From contig JAZAYU010000005.1 in the NCBI GenBank assembly GCA_038501625.1, forward strand, positions 12,239,484 to 12,303,483: a DNA stretch of 64,000 nt, written 5' to 3'. This document shows, in pieces, positions 44,957-57,600 of this stretch. A program made the position numbers and the translations under genes. Positions within the stretch are counted from its first letter, which is position 1; each line of letters starts with the position of its first letter. Source of the DNA: Corbicula japonica (taxonomy: Eukaryota; Mollusca; Bivalvia; Venerida; Cyrenidae). The notes under the pieces are model-generated. The model was given only the letters and a program-made list of their open reading frames with translations. It ran no database searches and had not been told where the DNA came from.

Positions 44957-45104
44957 TTGACCCTTACTCCTTGGATACACCTTTTATCACGAGTGCAAGA
45001 AGTGTAGATCCAGATCTACTGGCATATCTGTGTAGTCTGATCGGCACTGTGAATATTGCAAATATAGATCCACAGTAATACCCCATGTGATAGTGTTTCC
45101 ATGG
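44957..45104. repeat. pb-MITE, 3' truncated, interrupted by FB
   Basis: Starts TTGACCCTTACTCC and ends near CCATGGAGTACA, directly followed by an FB element. The second hairpin is partly missing. Confidence 0.7.
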
Positions 45105-45112
45105 AGTACAGT

Positions 45113-45209
45113 GCCCAAGGTTATTAAACTAAGCATGGAAACCAGTCCCAAATCTCAAGTATCTAATTGGCTGAAATGGTTTCCAATCTCAGTTTTATAA
45201 CCTTCAACC
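45113..45209. repeat. FB element, centre deleted
   Basis: Ends GCCCAAGG and CCTTCAACC; about 97 bp remain because the right inner arm is missing after GGCTGAAATGG. Confidence 0.85.
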
Positions 45210-45609
45210 CTGGTAGTGTTTAATCGCAAAAAACTGAGATCCACAAAAGCAGTCTGGCTGGTTATCAAACTTAGTGACAGGGAAGATACTTTTGCCATAA
45301 ACATTCAGACCAAGTTTAATGAGAATCAGTATTACTCTTGTTAGTAAGTGTACTACTTTTTTGGAAGCTGCACGCCATGGGTGATCCTAAAATGTGTATA
45401 TAGTAGCATAATAAAAATAGAGCTAGAATGAGTAGTGGGCACCATGTATGAGACAGACATTGATGGCAATACATGTAACCAACACTGAATGCTGATGAGT
45501 GAACAAAATAGCTCGCACTACAGGGTTTCTACTAGCTGCTGGGTCTGAAGTGTCATTTTCATAATTTTTAAGGGGAAGTCAGTCAGTTTATAGCCAAAAG
45601 ACCCATTGT

Positions 45610-46012
45610 TTGTGTCGCCATTTCAAAGAAATGGCGATACATAGGGATCACTTTGTCCGTCAGTCACGGACACTTAACGTTGGCTATAACTTCGCCATTT
45701 ATTATTATTTCTTCATGAAACTTTCAAATTATATTGCTTATGACCACAGGCTCATGATGATGCCAAATTCTTTAGGTCAAGGTCACATTTGATGGAGTTA
45801 TACCCCTTTTTTTGTACATTTGACATCAAAACTTAATGTTGACCATAACTTTGCCATTTCTTAATATTTCTTCATGAAACTTTCAAATTATATTACTTAT
45901 GACAACACGCTCATAATGATGCCGAATTCTTAAGGTCAAGGTCACATTTGGTTGAGTTATGACCCTTTTTGAACTTGCATTTTTTTTGACATTGTACCAG
46001 AGGGCGACACAA
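45610..46012. mobile_element. short TIR-capped element, same family as 42,161-43,141
   Basis: Perfect 10-bp inverted ends TTGTGTCGCC and GGCGACACAA, a small subterminal hairpin GCCATTTCAAAGAAATGGC, and about two internal units with AGGTCAAGGTCA (45774, 45933). It keeps GTCCGTCAGTCACGG near the left end, which the larger copy lacks. Confidence 0.85.
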
Positions 46013-46176
46013 GTGTTCAACTGAAGATAAAAATTACCCTTCAGCTTAAATTGTAGGTGTCAAAATAAGGCTTTTTACAAATTTTAAGTCAAAGGGTCAT
46101 CTTCCAGGACAAATGGAACCCCTGCACAAGCTAGTCTGGCTTAGACTAAACATTTTTACACTTGTTACTCATCTTT

Positions 46177-46417
46177 TTAACATTTCCTCAATAGAAACAC
46201 CTTTATTGCACAGGCGAACAGTTTAGATCCAGATGAGCCGGCACATCCATGCCGTCTGATCAGGATCTAAACTGTTCTCTTTTTGATACATAAGGTTATT
46301 CCTGACTAAAATGTGACCAGTGCAGATCCTGATCAGATGGCAAGGATGTGCCGGCTGATCCGGATCTACACTGGTTGCACATGCGTAAAAATGCATATAT
46401 ATGGAGGAAAAGGTTAA
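46177..46417. repeat. pb-MITE, full length
   Basis: 241 bp including TTAA at both ends; both hairpins well kept (GGCGAACAGTTTAGATCCAG ... CTAAACTGTTC; GACCAGTGCAGATCCTGATC ... CTACACTGGT). Confidence 0.92.
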
Positions 46418-46524
46418 TTAAATAATATCATATGGGGCAAACCACAATGTATCTTTTGTGTAATTTCAAGACACTTTAGTTGTTGTTATATTTGGAAAAC
46501 TAGAAATGTGTCCATAGGACACGG

Positions 46525-48970
46525 ATGCCCCCGCTATGCATCGTTTCCAGATACTAAAGTGCAATGATGGGAATAATAGCATTTCAAAGACAGTGATGTT
46601 CGAGTAATTATAAGAATATGCATAAACTTGATGATCAAGTAAATTATTTGTATTTTTGGCACTGTTGTCTTCTCATTACGGAAATGTCTGTGAAGAAGTT
46701 GGTGGTAATGAAATGCAATATCATAGTGAACATTTGTGCCAAGTTATTTTGAAATCCCTTCATTCATAAAGAAGTTATAGACCGAACAAGTAAATTCAAG
46801 TTTTAGTAACTGTGACCTTGACCTTGGACTTACAGGCATGGGTAATGTACGCAACACACCGCCTTGTCATAGTGAACATTTGTGCCAATTTTGTTTGAAA
46901 ACCCTCCATTCAAAACAAAGTTATAGCCCGGACAAGGAAATTCTATTTTTAGTAACAGTGACCTTGACCTTGGACCTACATGTAGGCATGGACATGGTAC
47001 ACAACTCACCACCTTGTCATGGTGAACATTTCTGCCAAGTTATTTTGAAATTACTATATTCCTAATGTAGTTACAACCCTGACAAGAAAATTCTATTTTA
47101 GTAACAGTGACCTTGACCTTGGACCTAGGCATGGGCATGGTTCGGGACACACAATCTTGTCATGATGAACATTTGTGTCAAGTTATTTTGAAATCAATCT
47201 ATTCCTAACAAAGTTACAGCCCGGACAAGAGAATTCTATTTTTAGTAACAGTGACCTTGACCTACAGGCATGGGCATGGTACGCGATAAACCGCCCTGTC
47301 ATGGTGAATATTTGTGTCAAGTTATCACTGCCTTGTCATAGTGAACATTTGTGCAAAGTTATTTTGAAATCCCTCCATTCATAAAAAAGTAACAGCCCAG
47401 ACAAGAGAATTCTATTTTAAGTAACACTGACCTTGACCTTTGACCTACAGGCATGGGCATGGTACGTGACACATCGCCCTGTCATGGTGAACATTTGTGC
47501 CAAGTTATTTTGAAATCCCTCCATTCATAACAAAGTAACAGCCCGGACAAGAAAATTCTATTTTTAGTAACAGTGACCTTAACCTTGGACCTAAAGGCTT
47601 GGGCATGTATGTGACATACCGTCTTGATATGGTGAACAATTATACCAAGTTATTTAAAAATCCAATAAGAAATAACAAAGAGCGGACAGGATTTTGCAAG
47701 AAAAATCTATTTTTAGTAACAGTGACCTTGACCTTGGACCTACAGTCACGACACACCGCCTTGTTATGGTGAACATTTGTGCCAAGTTATTTTGAAATCC
47801 CTCCATTCCAAACAAAGTTAAGGGCAAAGTGTATATTTTTCTTAACACAAAATGTAAGTGAAAAAGGGGCATAATTTGAAAATATTGGAAGCATGGTTAT
47901 GGGTCTTGTTGGTTATGATGTAGATTTTGATGGTGAAAATATATTTCAAGTTTCAAGGCAGTATCTCAAGTAGTTTTTAAGTTATGGGCAAAATGCACAA
48001 AATATAAGAAACAAGATATATTCCTATTAAAACTAATGTAAATGGAAGTATCAAAGGGCCATAACTTCTGAACAGAACAAGTAAGAGCAAAACCCCACCT
48101 TTTTGCACAACAACATATCAGGCCAAGCATTGTGGTAAAGTTTCATCAAATTCCCAGCAGAGGTGTAGGAGGAGTTGCGTTCACAAGATATATTCCTATT
48201 AAAACTAATGTAAATGGAATTATCAAAGGGCCATAACTTCTGAACAGAACATGTAAGAGCAAAACCCCACCTTTATGCACAACAACATATCAGGCCAAGC
48301 ATTGTGGTCAAGTTTCATTAAATTCCCACCAGTAGTGTAGGAGGAGTTGCGTTCACGAGATATACTCCTATTAAAACTAATGTAAATGGAAGTATCAAAG
48401 GACAATAACTTCTGAACGGAACATGTAAGAGCGAAACCCCACCTTCATGCACAACTACATATCAGGCCAAGCATTGTGGTCAAGTTTCATTAAATTCCCA
48501 CCAGTAGTGTAGGAGGAGTTGCGTTCACGAGATATACTCCTATTAAAACTAATGTAAATGGAAGTATCAAAGGGCAATAACTTCTGAACGGAACAGGTAA
48601 GAGCGAAACCCCGCCTTCATGCACAACTACATATCAGGCCAAGCATTGTGGTCAAGTTTCATTAAATTCCGACCAGTAGTGTAGGAGGAGTTGCGGTTCA
48701 CGAGAATATCGGACGGACAGACGGAAGGACGGACGGACATCCTAACAAATCGGTACTTAAGTGGCTATCCTTTTGTTCTCCCCATTGTTCTTTTTAGCCA
48801 CATAAACCGAAATAGCCACATAAACCCATTACGGAATGAATGACATCAAAGAAAATGTACAGTTACCTATTGTCCCTACAGCCACCTAAGTACCAATTTA
48901 TCCGGTCGGAGGGACGGACGACGGACAGGAGCAACTCTTAATGCCCGTCGCCATTTCATGGCGGGGGCAT
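46525..48970. mobile_element. 2.4-kb TIR-capped element with two different tandem arrays
   Basis: Perfect 10-bp inverted ends ATGCCCCCGC (46525-46534) and GCGGGGGCAT (48961-48970). Array 1 (about 46800-47830) has eight or so 115-150 bp units with TGACCTTGACCTTGGACCTA and GTGCCAAGTTATTTTGAAAT. Array 2 (about 48015-48715) has four 172-bp units with CTATTAAAACTAATGTAAAT and CAGGCCAAGCATTGTGGT. Near the right end are (GGAC)n tracts and a diverged inverted repeat (GTACTTAAGTGGCT / AGCCACCTAAGTAC). Confidence 0.85.
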
Positions 48971-49334
48971 AAAAAACCAACTTAAAATTATCTTTAAGTC
49001 AAGCCTTTCTTCAAATACCACTAATATAGGAGGAAAATCCAAAGATGGTCTTTGAAGACAGATAGTCTTTGTTTACCTGATTGTTATTATTTTCTTGAAA
49101 TTAGTCCGTATATCAAGTTGTCTATCCACAAGGTGGTCTTTGTTTTCAGGGCACCATTACCAAAGGTTGGACTGTATTTTCTCATAGCTAATGGTTGATT
49201 TTATTACAAATTTTGTTTATAAAGTGTTAGTTTTACAATGACATGCATAATAAGCAGTGCCATCTACTTTACATTATGATGTCACTTCAAGGACCAATGT
49301 CGTCTTGTTTGGCACTTTTTCCTGTGACCTGACC

Positions 49335-49557
49335 TAACCCTTACCTCCATAGGTACACCTTTATTGCATGGGCGAACTGTTTAGATCCAGACCAGCCAGC
49401 TCATTCGTGCCGTCTGATCAGGATCTAAATTGTTCGCTTTTTGATTTCTTAGCCTATCTCTGACAAAAATGCGACCAGTGCAGATCCTGATCAGACGGCA
49501 AGGATGTGCCGGCTGAGCTGGATCTACACTGGTGGCACATGTGTATAAAGGCGTTAA
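49335..49557. repeat. pb-MITE, near full length
   Basis: Left end CTAACCCTTACCTCC, right end GCGTTAA; both hairpins present. Confidence 0.9.
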
Positions 49558-49667
49558 ACTAAATAGACGGAAATCAATAAAAACAATATTCCCAATATTA
49601 ATAGAATAGTTTATTCTTAAATGATACAAAAATCTGACAGTGAAAAAAAAGGATGAGGTGTTAAACC

Positions 49668-50050
49668 TTGACCCTTATATACATGGGTTTTATCATGTGT
49701 GTGCCCAGTGTGGGTCAAGATCAGCCTGCACATCTGTGCCCAAGGTTATAAAACTGAGCATGGAAACCTCAAATCTCAAGCATCTGATTGGCTGAAATGG
49801 CGACTGGTCGCCATTTCAGCCAATCAGATGCTTGAGATTTGAGACTGGTTTCCAATCTCAGCTTTATAACCTTCAGCCCTGTGCTGTTTGATCAGAATCA
49901 ACACTCTTTAGCTTTTTGGTCTGAATTAACCTGATGAATCAAAATGCGCACAATTTAGATCCTGATCAGACAGCATGGATGTGACAGCTTATCTGGATCT
50001 ACACTGTTTGCCCATGGATAACTCTCATATCCCATGGGGTAAAGGGTTAC
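49668..50050. repeat. pb-MITE of the older subfamily, host to a nested FB
   Basis: Starts TTGACCCTTATATAC and ends GGGGTAAAGGGTTA. The FB at 49738-49878 interrupts its first hairpin after CACATCTGT; hairpin sequence resumes as CTGTGCTGTTTGATCAG. Confidence 0.85.
49738..49878. repeat. FB palindromic element nested in pb-MITE
   Basis: 141 bp, GCCCAAGG ... CCTTCAGCC, with CTGT at 49734-49737 and again at 49879-49882. Comparison with uninterrupted pb-MITEs supports CTGT as a true target duplication. Confidence 0.92.
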
Positions 50051-50241
50051 CGAAAGTACACACATTAAATGATTAAATATATTTAAATTGCACAGAGACC
50101 AACACATGAAATAATCTGTCTTACAAATAAAAAGATTTTGACTTAATCAAAAAGTAAAATAATACATTTTTGCAAATAAAATCTCCGAAAAATAAATTTT
50201 GCATTCTTGAGTAAGCATATTTCAAACAAAACAGTAAATTC

Positions 50242-50434
50242 TAAAACCTTTACTCCATATATAATAATTTCATCAGATAAGCGGCCATTGTAGATCCAGA
50301 TCAAAAAGCGCATCTATGCCCTCTGATCAGGATCTACACTGTTTATTATTAGATTAATTAGGTTATTTCTGACCAAAAAGTAATTACACGGTTTGACCCC
50401 CAAATTGAGAAATATCAATTAAGAAAAGGGTTAA
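50242..50434. repeat. pb-MITE, internally deleted
   Basis: Left end TAAAACCTTTACTCC, right end AAAAGGGTTAA; most of the second hairpin is missing. Confidence 0.8.
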
Positions 50435-50815
50435 TAGCCCTCTTCTCCACAGATAAACCTTTATTGCATTGTCCAACAGTGTAGATCCTGGGCTGAAGGT
50501 TATAAAGCTGAGATTGGAAACCAGTCTCAAATCTCAAGCATCTGATTGGCTGAAATGGCGACTGGTCGCCATTTCAGCCAATCAGATGCTTGAGATTTGA
50601 GACTGGTTTCCATGCTCAGTTTTATAACCTTGGGCACAGCTCAATCTGCACTGATCAGGATCTGCACTGTTCGATTATTTTTTATCAGGTTATTTCTAAC
50701 CAAAAAGTGAAATAAGTGCCAATCCTGATCAGACAGCACAGATGTGCAGGCCAGTCTGGATCTACACTGGTTGCACATGTGTTAACACATGTTTATATGG
50801 AGTAAAGGTACAGTT
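50431..50815. repeat. pb-MITE abutting the previous copy, interrupted by FB
   Basis: It shares the TTAA at 50431-50434 with the preceding element. The first hairpin is split by the FB at 50491-50635; the second hairpin and the end near ATATGGAGTAAAGG remain. Confidence 0.8.
50491..50635. repeat. FB palindromic element, full length, nested
   Basis: 145 bp, GGCTGAAGG ... CCTTGGGC, arms nearly perfect. Flanks (CCTG / ACAG) do not give a clean duplication. Confidence 0.92.
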
Positions 50816-51603
50816 TCATGGTATCACAGCACAGTTTGCTTTTTATCACAGAATCTTTTTGGAACAACATTTACATATAATATTAAAGCAAAATATGAAA
50901 CATAAAACATAACTTTGAATGATACTAATTTACTGTGAGTTATGTGACACTGACTAAATGCTGTATACATCAAAAGTGACACAAAATTATTTGGCAACTT
51001 GGTGTAAACAATATATATCTTGAGGGATAATAAATAATGCTTTGAACAATACTATATAAGACACACCCGGAGTGTTTGTGATTTGATAAACCAAATATAC
51101 TAATATGCTGGCACATGAAGAACTATTCTAAGAAGTATATTTAACAAAAAAGGAACCTGAGAATACATATTTGACCTAGATTCCCAGAAACAAATTGATG
51201 AGCTACATGAAGTGTGGTTCGAAATGAAAATTTAATGTATTTTGAACTTATCTGTGCAGTTTGATATTTCTAGTGCATGAAAGAAGAACTATTAGATTTT
51301 ATGCGAGGGTGTGAAAATATAGAATTTGTATATGCAGCTCACAGTTATTCGAAGTGATGAAGTGTCCAGTTTCTTTTTTTTTGCTGAGTATAGAAATGAA
51401 GAATCTGCCTTGCATATAAAACTTTCAAGAAAATAGTGAAAACTAATATCCCCATCCATGTATTCTGAACTAAAGGTATGTGCATCATCTACACACACAA
51501 AATATAACAGTGGCATTAACAATTATAATAATGAATTTTAAATATATACAGGTTTTTAACATCGGTCTAGTGTCTTAGTTACTGGAAAGAAGCCGGGTTC
51601 CAG
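50816..51603. other. intergenic, no gene seen
   Basis: AT-rich DNA; the only longer open frame (minus strand, about 51292-51522) has no recognisable motif or splice context. Confidence 0.4.
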
Positions 51604-51831
51604 TTAAACCTTTCCTTGATATATATGCCTTTTTACGCATGTGCAACCAGTGTAGATCCAGATCAGACAGCACATCTGTGCCATCTGATCAGGATCTGCA
51701 CTAGTCGCATTTTGGTCAGGAATAACCTAATGAATCAAAAAGCGACCAGTTTAGATCCTGATCAGATGGCTGATCTGGATCTATACTCTTCGCCCTGGCA
51801 ATAAAGGTGTATCTATACAGGAAAGGGTTAA
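51604..51831. repeat. pb-MITE, inverted orientation
   Basis: TTAA at both ends; the ACGCATGTGCAACCAG hairpin comes first, so the orientation is opposite to the copy at 46,177. Confidence 0.9.
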
Positions 51832-52359
51832 ACCTTATTTTATCAAGATCTTGCATATTTAATCTGTCATTGTCTCAGAAAGGCTATTCTAACAATTGCT
51901 AGACAGTCGCCATTAGCTACTTGTGTTGTATGTTTTTGCATGATTAATCAGAGTATGTTCCATTGAAACACTGAACTGGCAAGTGTCAAGTTAATGCACA
52001 GTTGTACCCATTTAAACCCCTAATATTTACACTTAACTGTGCTGTAAGTCTCTTTAGACTGTATTCATTTTATGATGAAAAAACAATTGGTTGGGACAGG
52101 TGAGGGCTACAATAAATGCTGCTCACAATTTTGTGGAGTGTTCACAATGTTTACACAATGTTTCAAACAATATATCACAAATTCTTCTAAAGATTTCAGT
52201 AAAACTTAGAATTTAGTAGTGTCAATATAAGGACTGAATTGATACTTAATTATGTTCATTTGGATATGAAAAACATTTGGATTGTTTAAAGTAAGCACGC
52301 AGGCTTCACACATAATAACTGACATGATTTGGTACTATCACAGAATAGTTCTTGGATTG

Positions 52360-52632
52360 CTGTTAGCAATAAAGGTGTGTCTGTACAGGAAAGGGTTAAT
52401 ATGAATGAAGGTTCAGACTCCTTTCAATCAGTCATATGTCACATTTTCCTAAATGCTAAACAGAATAACACCATCTTAACCCTTTCTCCCATATTCAAGT
52501 CTTCATGGCATATGTGAAAGTGTAGATCCAGATCAGCTGGCACATTATTAGGTTATTTCTCACCAAAAAGCAAACTGGTTCTACACAGGTTGCACATGCA
52601 TAAAAAGGCTTATTTATGGAGTAAAGGGTTAA
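52360..52632. repeat. pb-MITE end fragment plus internally deleted pb-MITE
   Basis: A solitary right end (GCAATAAAGGTGTGTCTGTA ... AAAGGGTTAA) lies at 52360-52401. A separate copy at 52476-52632 has TTAA at both ends and has lost most of its hairpins. Confidence 0.75.
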
Positions 52633-52980
52633 TAAAATTGTGTCCAAAGCAGTTCAGAATCATTATCTATGTTGTTTTAATATACATGCATAATGGTATA
52701 GTAATAATAAAGAAAACAGTTTAATTTCTATTTCTAAAATTTAAATATAACATTTTCCTTCATAAATATCTCTGAAGTACTGTTTCCTACAATTTGTGTG
52801 TTTTTCAGTAGTGTTACATAAATTTATTGAACCTAAAAAGAAGTTTAACATAAAGTGAACCTAAAAATGGTACCTACAGAAATAAGTATTTTTACTTTTT
52901 TTTAATAAAAATTATTGTGAAAAAGCTCAGGATTGTTTAATGCCAAGTGTCATACAATAAGGTTTTAGATATTTATCAGT

Positions 52981-53084
52981 GCCCAAGGTTATAAAGCTGA
53001 CCATGGAAACCAGTCTCAAATCTCAAGCATCTGATTGACTGAAATGGCGACTGGTTTCCAAACTCAGTTTTATAACCTTCAGCC
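52981..53084. repeat. FB element, centre deleted
   Basis: Ends GCCCAAGG and CCTTCAGCC; the right inner arm is missing after GAAATGGCGACTGG. Confidence 0.88.
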
Positions 53085-53383
53085 CAGAAGTTGACTAAAG
53101 CATATGGCTAATTGTAAAAAGAGGCCGCCAAGAAAATCAGGCTTTAAGATAACTAAAGAGTTTAGTTGATTATTAATGGGGGCCACCCTAAAAAAACAGG
53201 CTAAATAATGTAATCAAAGACATAAAAATGCTAAAAATATCTTGAAGACAACATTATTGGAATAGAACAAATAATAAATTCGCATATACTTCCGAATTTA
53301 TAAGCAAAAAAGACAGTTAGGTATGAATTAGTAAGAAATTGAAACAATAATTGATAAATACAGTTTTTCTTGTGAGGCATAGT

Positions 53384-53528
53384 CTCAAGGTTATAAAGCT
53401 GAGATTGGAGACCAGTCTCAGATCTTTCCAATCTGACTTGTTGAAACTGAACATAGTCTCAGACCAATGATCAATGGAAAGCTTGCGATCTGAGACTGGT
53501 TTCCATTCTCAGTTTTATAATCTTTGAG
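53384..53528. repeat. FB palindromic element, variant core
   Basis: Outer arms match the family (CAAGGTTATAAAGCTGAGAT; TCAGTTTTATAATCTTTG). The core is different (GATCTTTCCAATCTGACTTG ... AGCTTGCGATCTGAGACTGG), so this is a diverged subfamily. Confidence 0.75.
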
Positions 53529-53561
53529 GCTGGTTTTCATGGATACTGACTCACACAATTT

Positions 53562-53802
53562 ATTGAACCCTTTCCTCCATAGACACACCTTTATTGCCAG
53601 GGCGAACAGTTTAGAACAGATCAGCCGGCACATCCATGCTGTCTGATCTGGATGTTACTGTTCGCTTTTGATTCATTAGGTTATTTCTGACCAAAATGCG
53701 ACCAGTGCAGATCCAGATCAGACGGCACGGATGTGCCAGCTAATCTGGATCTACACTGGTTGCACATGCGTAAAAATGTGTATATATCAAGGAAAGGGTT
53801 AA
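53562..53802. repeat. pb-MITE, full length
   Basis: Left end TTGAACCCTTTCCTCC, right end GGAAAGGGTTAA; small deletions in hairpin 1. Confidence 0.9.
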
Positions 53803-54007
53803 ATGGGACAGAACCTTTCAAGAATAATGGTATAGGAACACAAAATGAACAAGTACTGGACAACGTTACTTCTTCAAAGTATCAACAACTGGAAATCCTG
53901 AACAATTCTTCCATGTTTCCCCTGTTTATCTTCTTTCTTAAACCAAGCAAACATGGCTATATCATGTGGTTAAATAATTTTTATTATTAGCAATAAAAGA
54001 TCATTTT

Positions 54008-54240
54008 ATCCTTTACTCTATGGATATGCTTTTATCACATGGGCAACACATGAAGATCCAGATCAGCTGGCGCATATGTGCCATCTGATCTTGATCTACA
54101 CTGTTCATTTCTAGGTCAGCAATAACCTAAAAATCTAGATGTGAACAGTGTAGATCCAGATCAGATGGCACAGGTGGGCAGGCTGATCTGGATTTACACT
54201 AGATGCTTTAAAATGAATATATATATATAGTAAACGGATG
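54008..54240. repeat. pb-MITE, diverged subfamily
   Basis: Left end TATCCTTTACTCTATGG; both hairpins present with GATCCAGATCAG repeats; right end decayed. Confidence 0.8.
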
Positions 54241-54626
54241 CCTGTTCTTGGAGTAAAAAAAAAAAAATAAAACTTGCATCCAATATGGTGCTGTATAAAC
54301 AAATTCAACAGACAAAAAGTTTAAGCATGAAAAAAAAATTCTTCAGAATCTGTTATCTGAACTTGTGTAAAAAGTATTTCATATCTCAATAACATAATGT
54401 CTAATCTTTACTCTCCATACTTGTGTAAAAATGTCTCCACTTTACTTGTGTGAAAACATCTCCACTTGTGTATAAAAAAATCCATCTGTCAATAATATAG
54501 TCCCAACATTACTTGTGTAAAAACATCTTCACTTAACTTGTGTAAAAATAAGTCCATCTGTCAGTAACATTAAGTCCCCACTTTACATGTTAAAATACCA
54601 GTTAATTTAACACCAGCAGAACTTTA

Positions 54627-57600
54627 CTACTTTCCTAAATAATCCTCCGTCTTCACTTCAGTTTTATCTTTATCACTGGATTCCGAGGTTTCTTCCGTTT
54701 TGTGAACACTTGTTGCATTGTTTATACCCTTTTCATCCATGTCGTCTTCAAGTCGCTCCGAATCCTTGGCATCCTGATTCAATATTTCCAAGTTTTCTAG
54801 TTTTTCACTCACCTCTTCCTCTTCCAAATTTTCATTAACAACTTCTTCACTGGTAAATACAACTTCTTTACTGTTAAATCCATTAATTTCAGCATTGTTA
54901 TTTTCAGCGTTTTGTTCCGTTTCCCCTTCACTTTCAACATTACCCTGATTTAGCTCCTTCTCCTCACCATTTTCTATTGCATCAGTCACAAACACATTAG
55001 GTCCTTTATAATCCTGTTCTTCTGTAACATCAGCGTTGTGCAAGGAATTATCACTGATAATGCCGTTGGCAACTGTTGTTCCCTTTTCAGAGTGATCTTC
55101 TCCTGCCCAGCCCTGGATCGGGCTCTTGCTGTTTGATGGGGGTCGTGGGTTCAATGTTTTCTGGCTAACTAACACCTGAGGCTGTAAGATATCATAGTAA
55201 AGTAAAATACTGTAAAGTGACTATTGCGACAGGTTTGGTTATCATTTACTACAGTGTGGTATCACTTAACCCTTTCCTGTATAGATACACCTTTATTGCT
55301 AGGGCAAACAGTTTAGATCCAGATCAGCCGGCACATCCGTGCCATCTGATCTGGATCTAAACTGTTTGCTTTTTGATTCATTAGGTTATTCCTGACTAGA
55401 ATGCGACCAGTGCAGGTCCTGATCAGACGGCACGGATCTACACTGGTCGCACATGCGTAAAAATGCGTATATATCAAGGAAAGGGTTTATTTCAAGGGGA
55501 TGAATTTTCACACAAAAGCCACAAATGATATATTCTCATCGGAATAAATTTGTGCAAACGCCTTTTTTACCTATAATAAATTGCATTTAGTGTTATTACA
55601 CCGGAATTTGCGCATTTACTGTTATGCAAAGTACAAGCAAATTTAACCAAGGTAAAATATAATGATACCACAGTACTTTATCAAATTATGCACCTTTGTA
55701 AAATACAAGCAAATTACATATTCAAACAACTAATGCTACAGAAAAACAGCCAATAATAAGGTCAACAATGTCTAAGAATATAATTCTCTAAGCAATCTAG
55801 ATCCAGATCAGCTGGCACATGCATGACATCTGATTATGTATAATGTACACTTTCACTGTTTAATTCATTAGATTATTTCTGACCACGACTAGCATGTAGA
55901 TCCAGATCAGAATGCACAATGGTCGCCAATGTGATTAATGGCATATCCACGGAGTACATGCTTATGGTAACTTTTCTCCAGGATACAGTAATACTGCCAA
56001 AATCTGCATCCGGGGAAAGTTCAAATACAACAGTATAAAATTGACCAGGAAATTGTGTGTTACTGTTAGTAAAGATTGGACATTGTTAACTTTTCTTTTT
56101 ACTGTCGTTTTATCAGGATAAACCAAATTTGATTATACAAGGCAGAGTGGGCAGGCCACTATACCCATGGCATCCCTGCTGAATCTGCCATGGCAACGGG
56201 GCAGATCTAAAAATACATGCCATATACAGACAGATACAAAACAATACTTACATCTTTGTTTTCTTTATGACCATTCTCGATACCATTTTTGCTTGCTCTT
56301 CTCCCTCCATCAGATACTTTGAAACAGAAAACAGGGACTGCATGACCTTACTGCTCAATTTAACTCTTTAGTCAATTTATACAGGTTTTACTGTAGTACT
56401 GGTCCTAAGGTTATAAAGCTGAGATTGGAAACCAGTCTCAAATCTCAAGCATCTGATTGGCTGAAATGGCGACTTTAGTGTGACTAAATTTCTAATCATA
56501 AACTATAAATAAAGTGCTGGAATAACTTTGCATGCCCTGTGGAAGATGACTTAAATGCCATCACGAAATCTGATTACAGTATGTGTACTACTTGTAACTG
56601 AATCGTTTAATTATTAATTCATCCGAAGTTTTAGCCAGCTTTTAGTTTTTATGTTGGATGGACAGACTTAACAAGCGATCTCCATAGTTTCACATTTTCT
56701 TCGAAAGGTCATCACAAAATACTAGTCAGAATATTGAACAGAAATCAATTAACCCTTTCCTGGATATATACGCATTTTTACGCATGAGCGACCAGTGTAG
56801 ATCCAGATCAGCCGGCACATCCGTGCCGTCTGATCAGGATCTGCACTGGTCGCATTTTGGTCAGAAATAACCTAATGAATCAAAAAGCGAACAGTTTAAA
56901 TCCTGATCAGACGGCACGGATGTTTGTCTGATCTGGATCTAAACTGTTCGCCCTAGTTATGAATGTGTGTCTGTACAGGAAAGGGTTAAAAAAACAATGC
57001 AAACTGGAATTATATGATGGAATGGTAACCAGGTAATAATATAAAATACTGCTAAATCATCTTAATTGATGAGGTATTGGTTCTCATGGATTTCAATGGT
57101 CATAGAATCCACTAATTGAATCAAAAAATATTTATATTCTTACCCACAAGACCATCTTGTATGTCTCCATTACTCATCTAAAATTGAAAAGAACTGTTTT
57201 AACGACTTACATACCCTAGGGTTAAAAGTATTCCAGTATCTAGTCACGTTACAAGTAGACCTGCATATTTTTTTTTATAAAAGTATTGCAATATCCATTT
57301 ATATAATAAATAGTCTTGCATACTCTAAGGTTAAAAGTATTAATGAATCCAGTCATTTAACACATATACTTGCATACTCAAAGGTTAAAAACAATTAAAA
57401 GTATTGCAATATATGTTCACAAAACAAATAGACTTGCATACTTGATGGTTAAAAGTTTTACAATATCCAGTCAAATAACAAGCACACCTGCATGCTCTGT
57501 AGTTATGAGTATTGCAATATCTGGTCACATGAGAAGGAGACCTGCATACTCTATAGTTATAAATATTGCATTATCTGGTCACATAAGAAGCAGACTTGAA

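Noticed and set aside
42240..45900. TTCTTCATGAAACTTTC motif as a heat-shock element
   Set aside because: Only two adjacent subunits (TTC..GAA) fit; the third is out of register by one base in most units, so support is weak.
46800..48720. Regular direct repeats considered as a CRISPR array
   Set aside because: Units are 115-172 bp with no constant repeat/unique spacer alternation, and the genome is eukaryotic.
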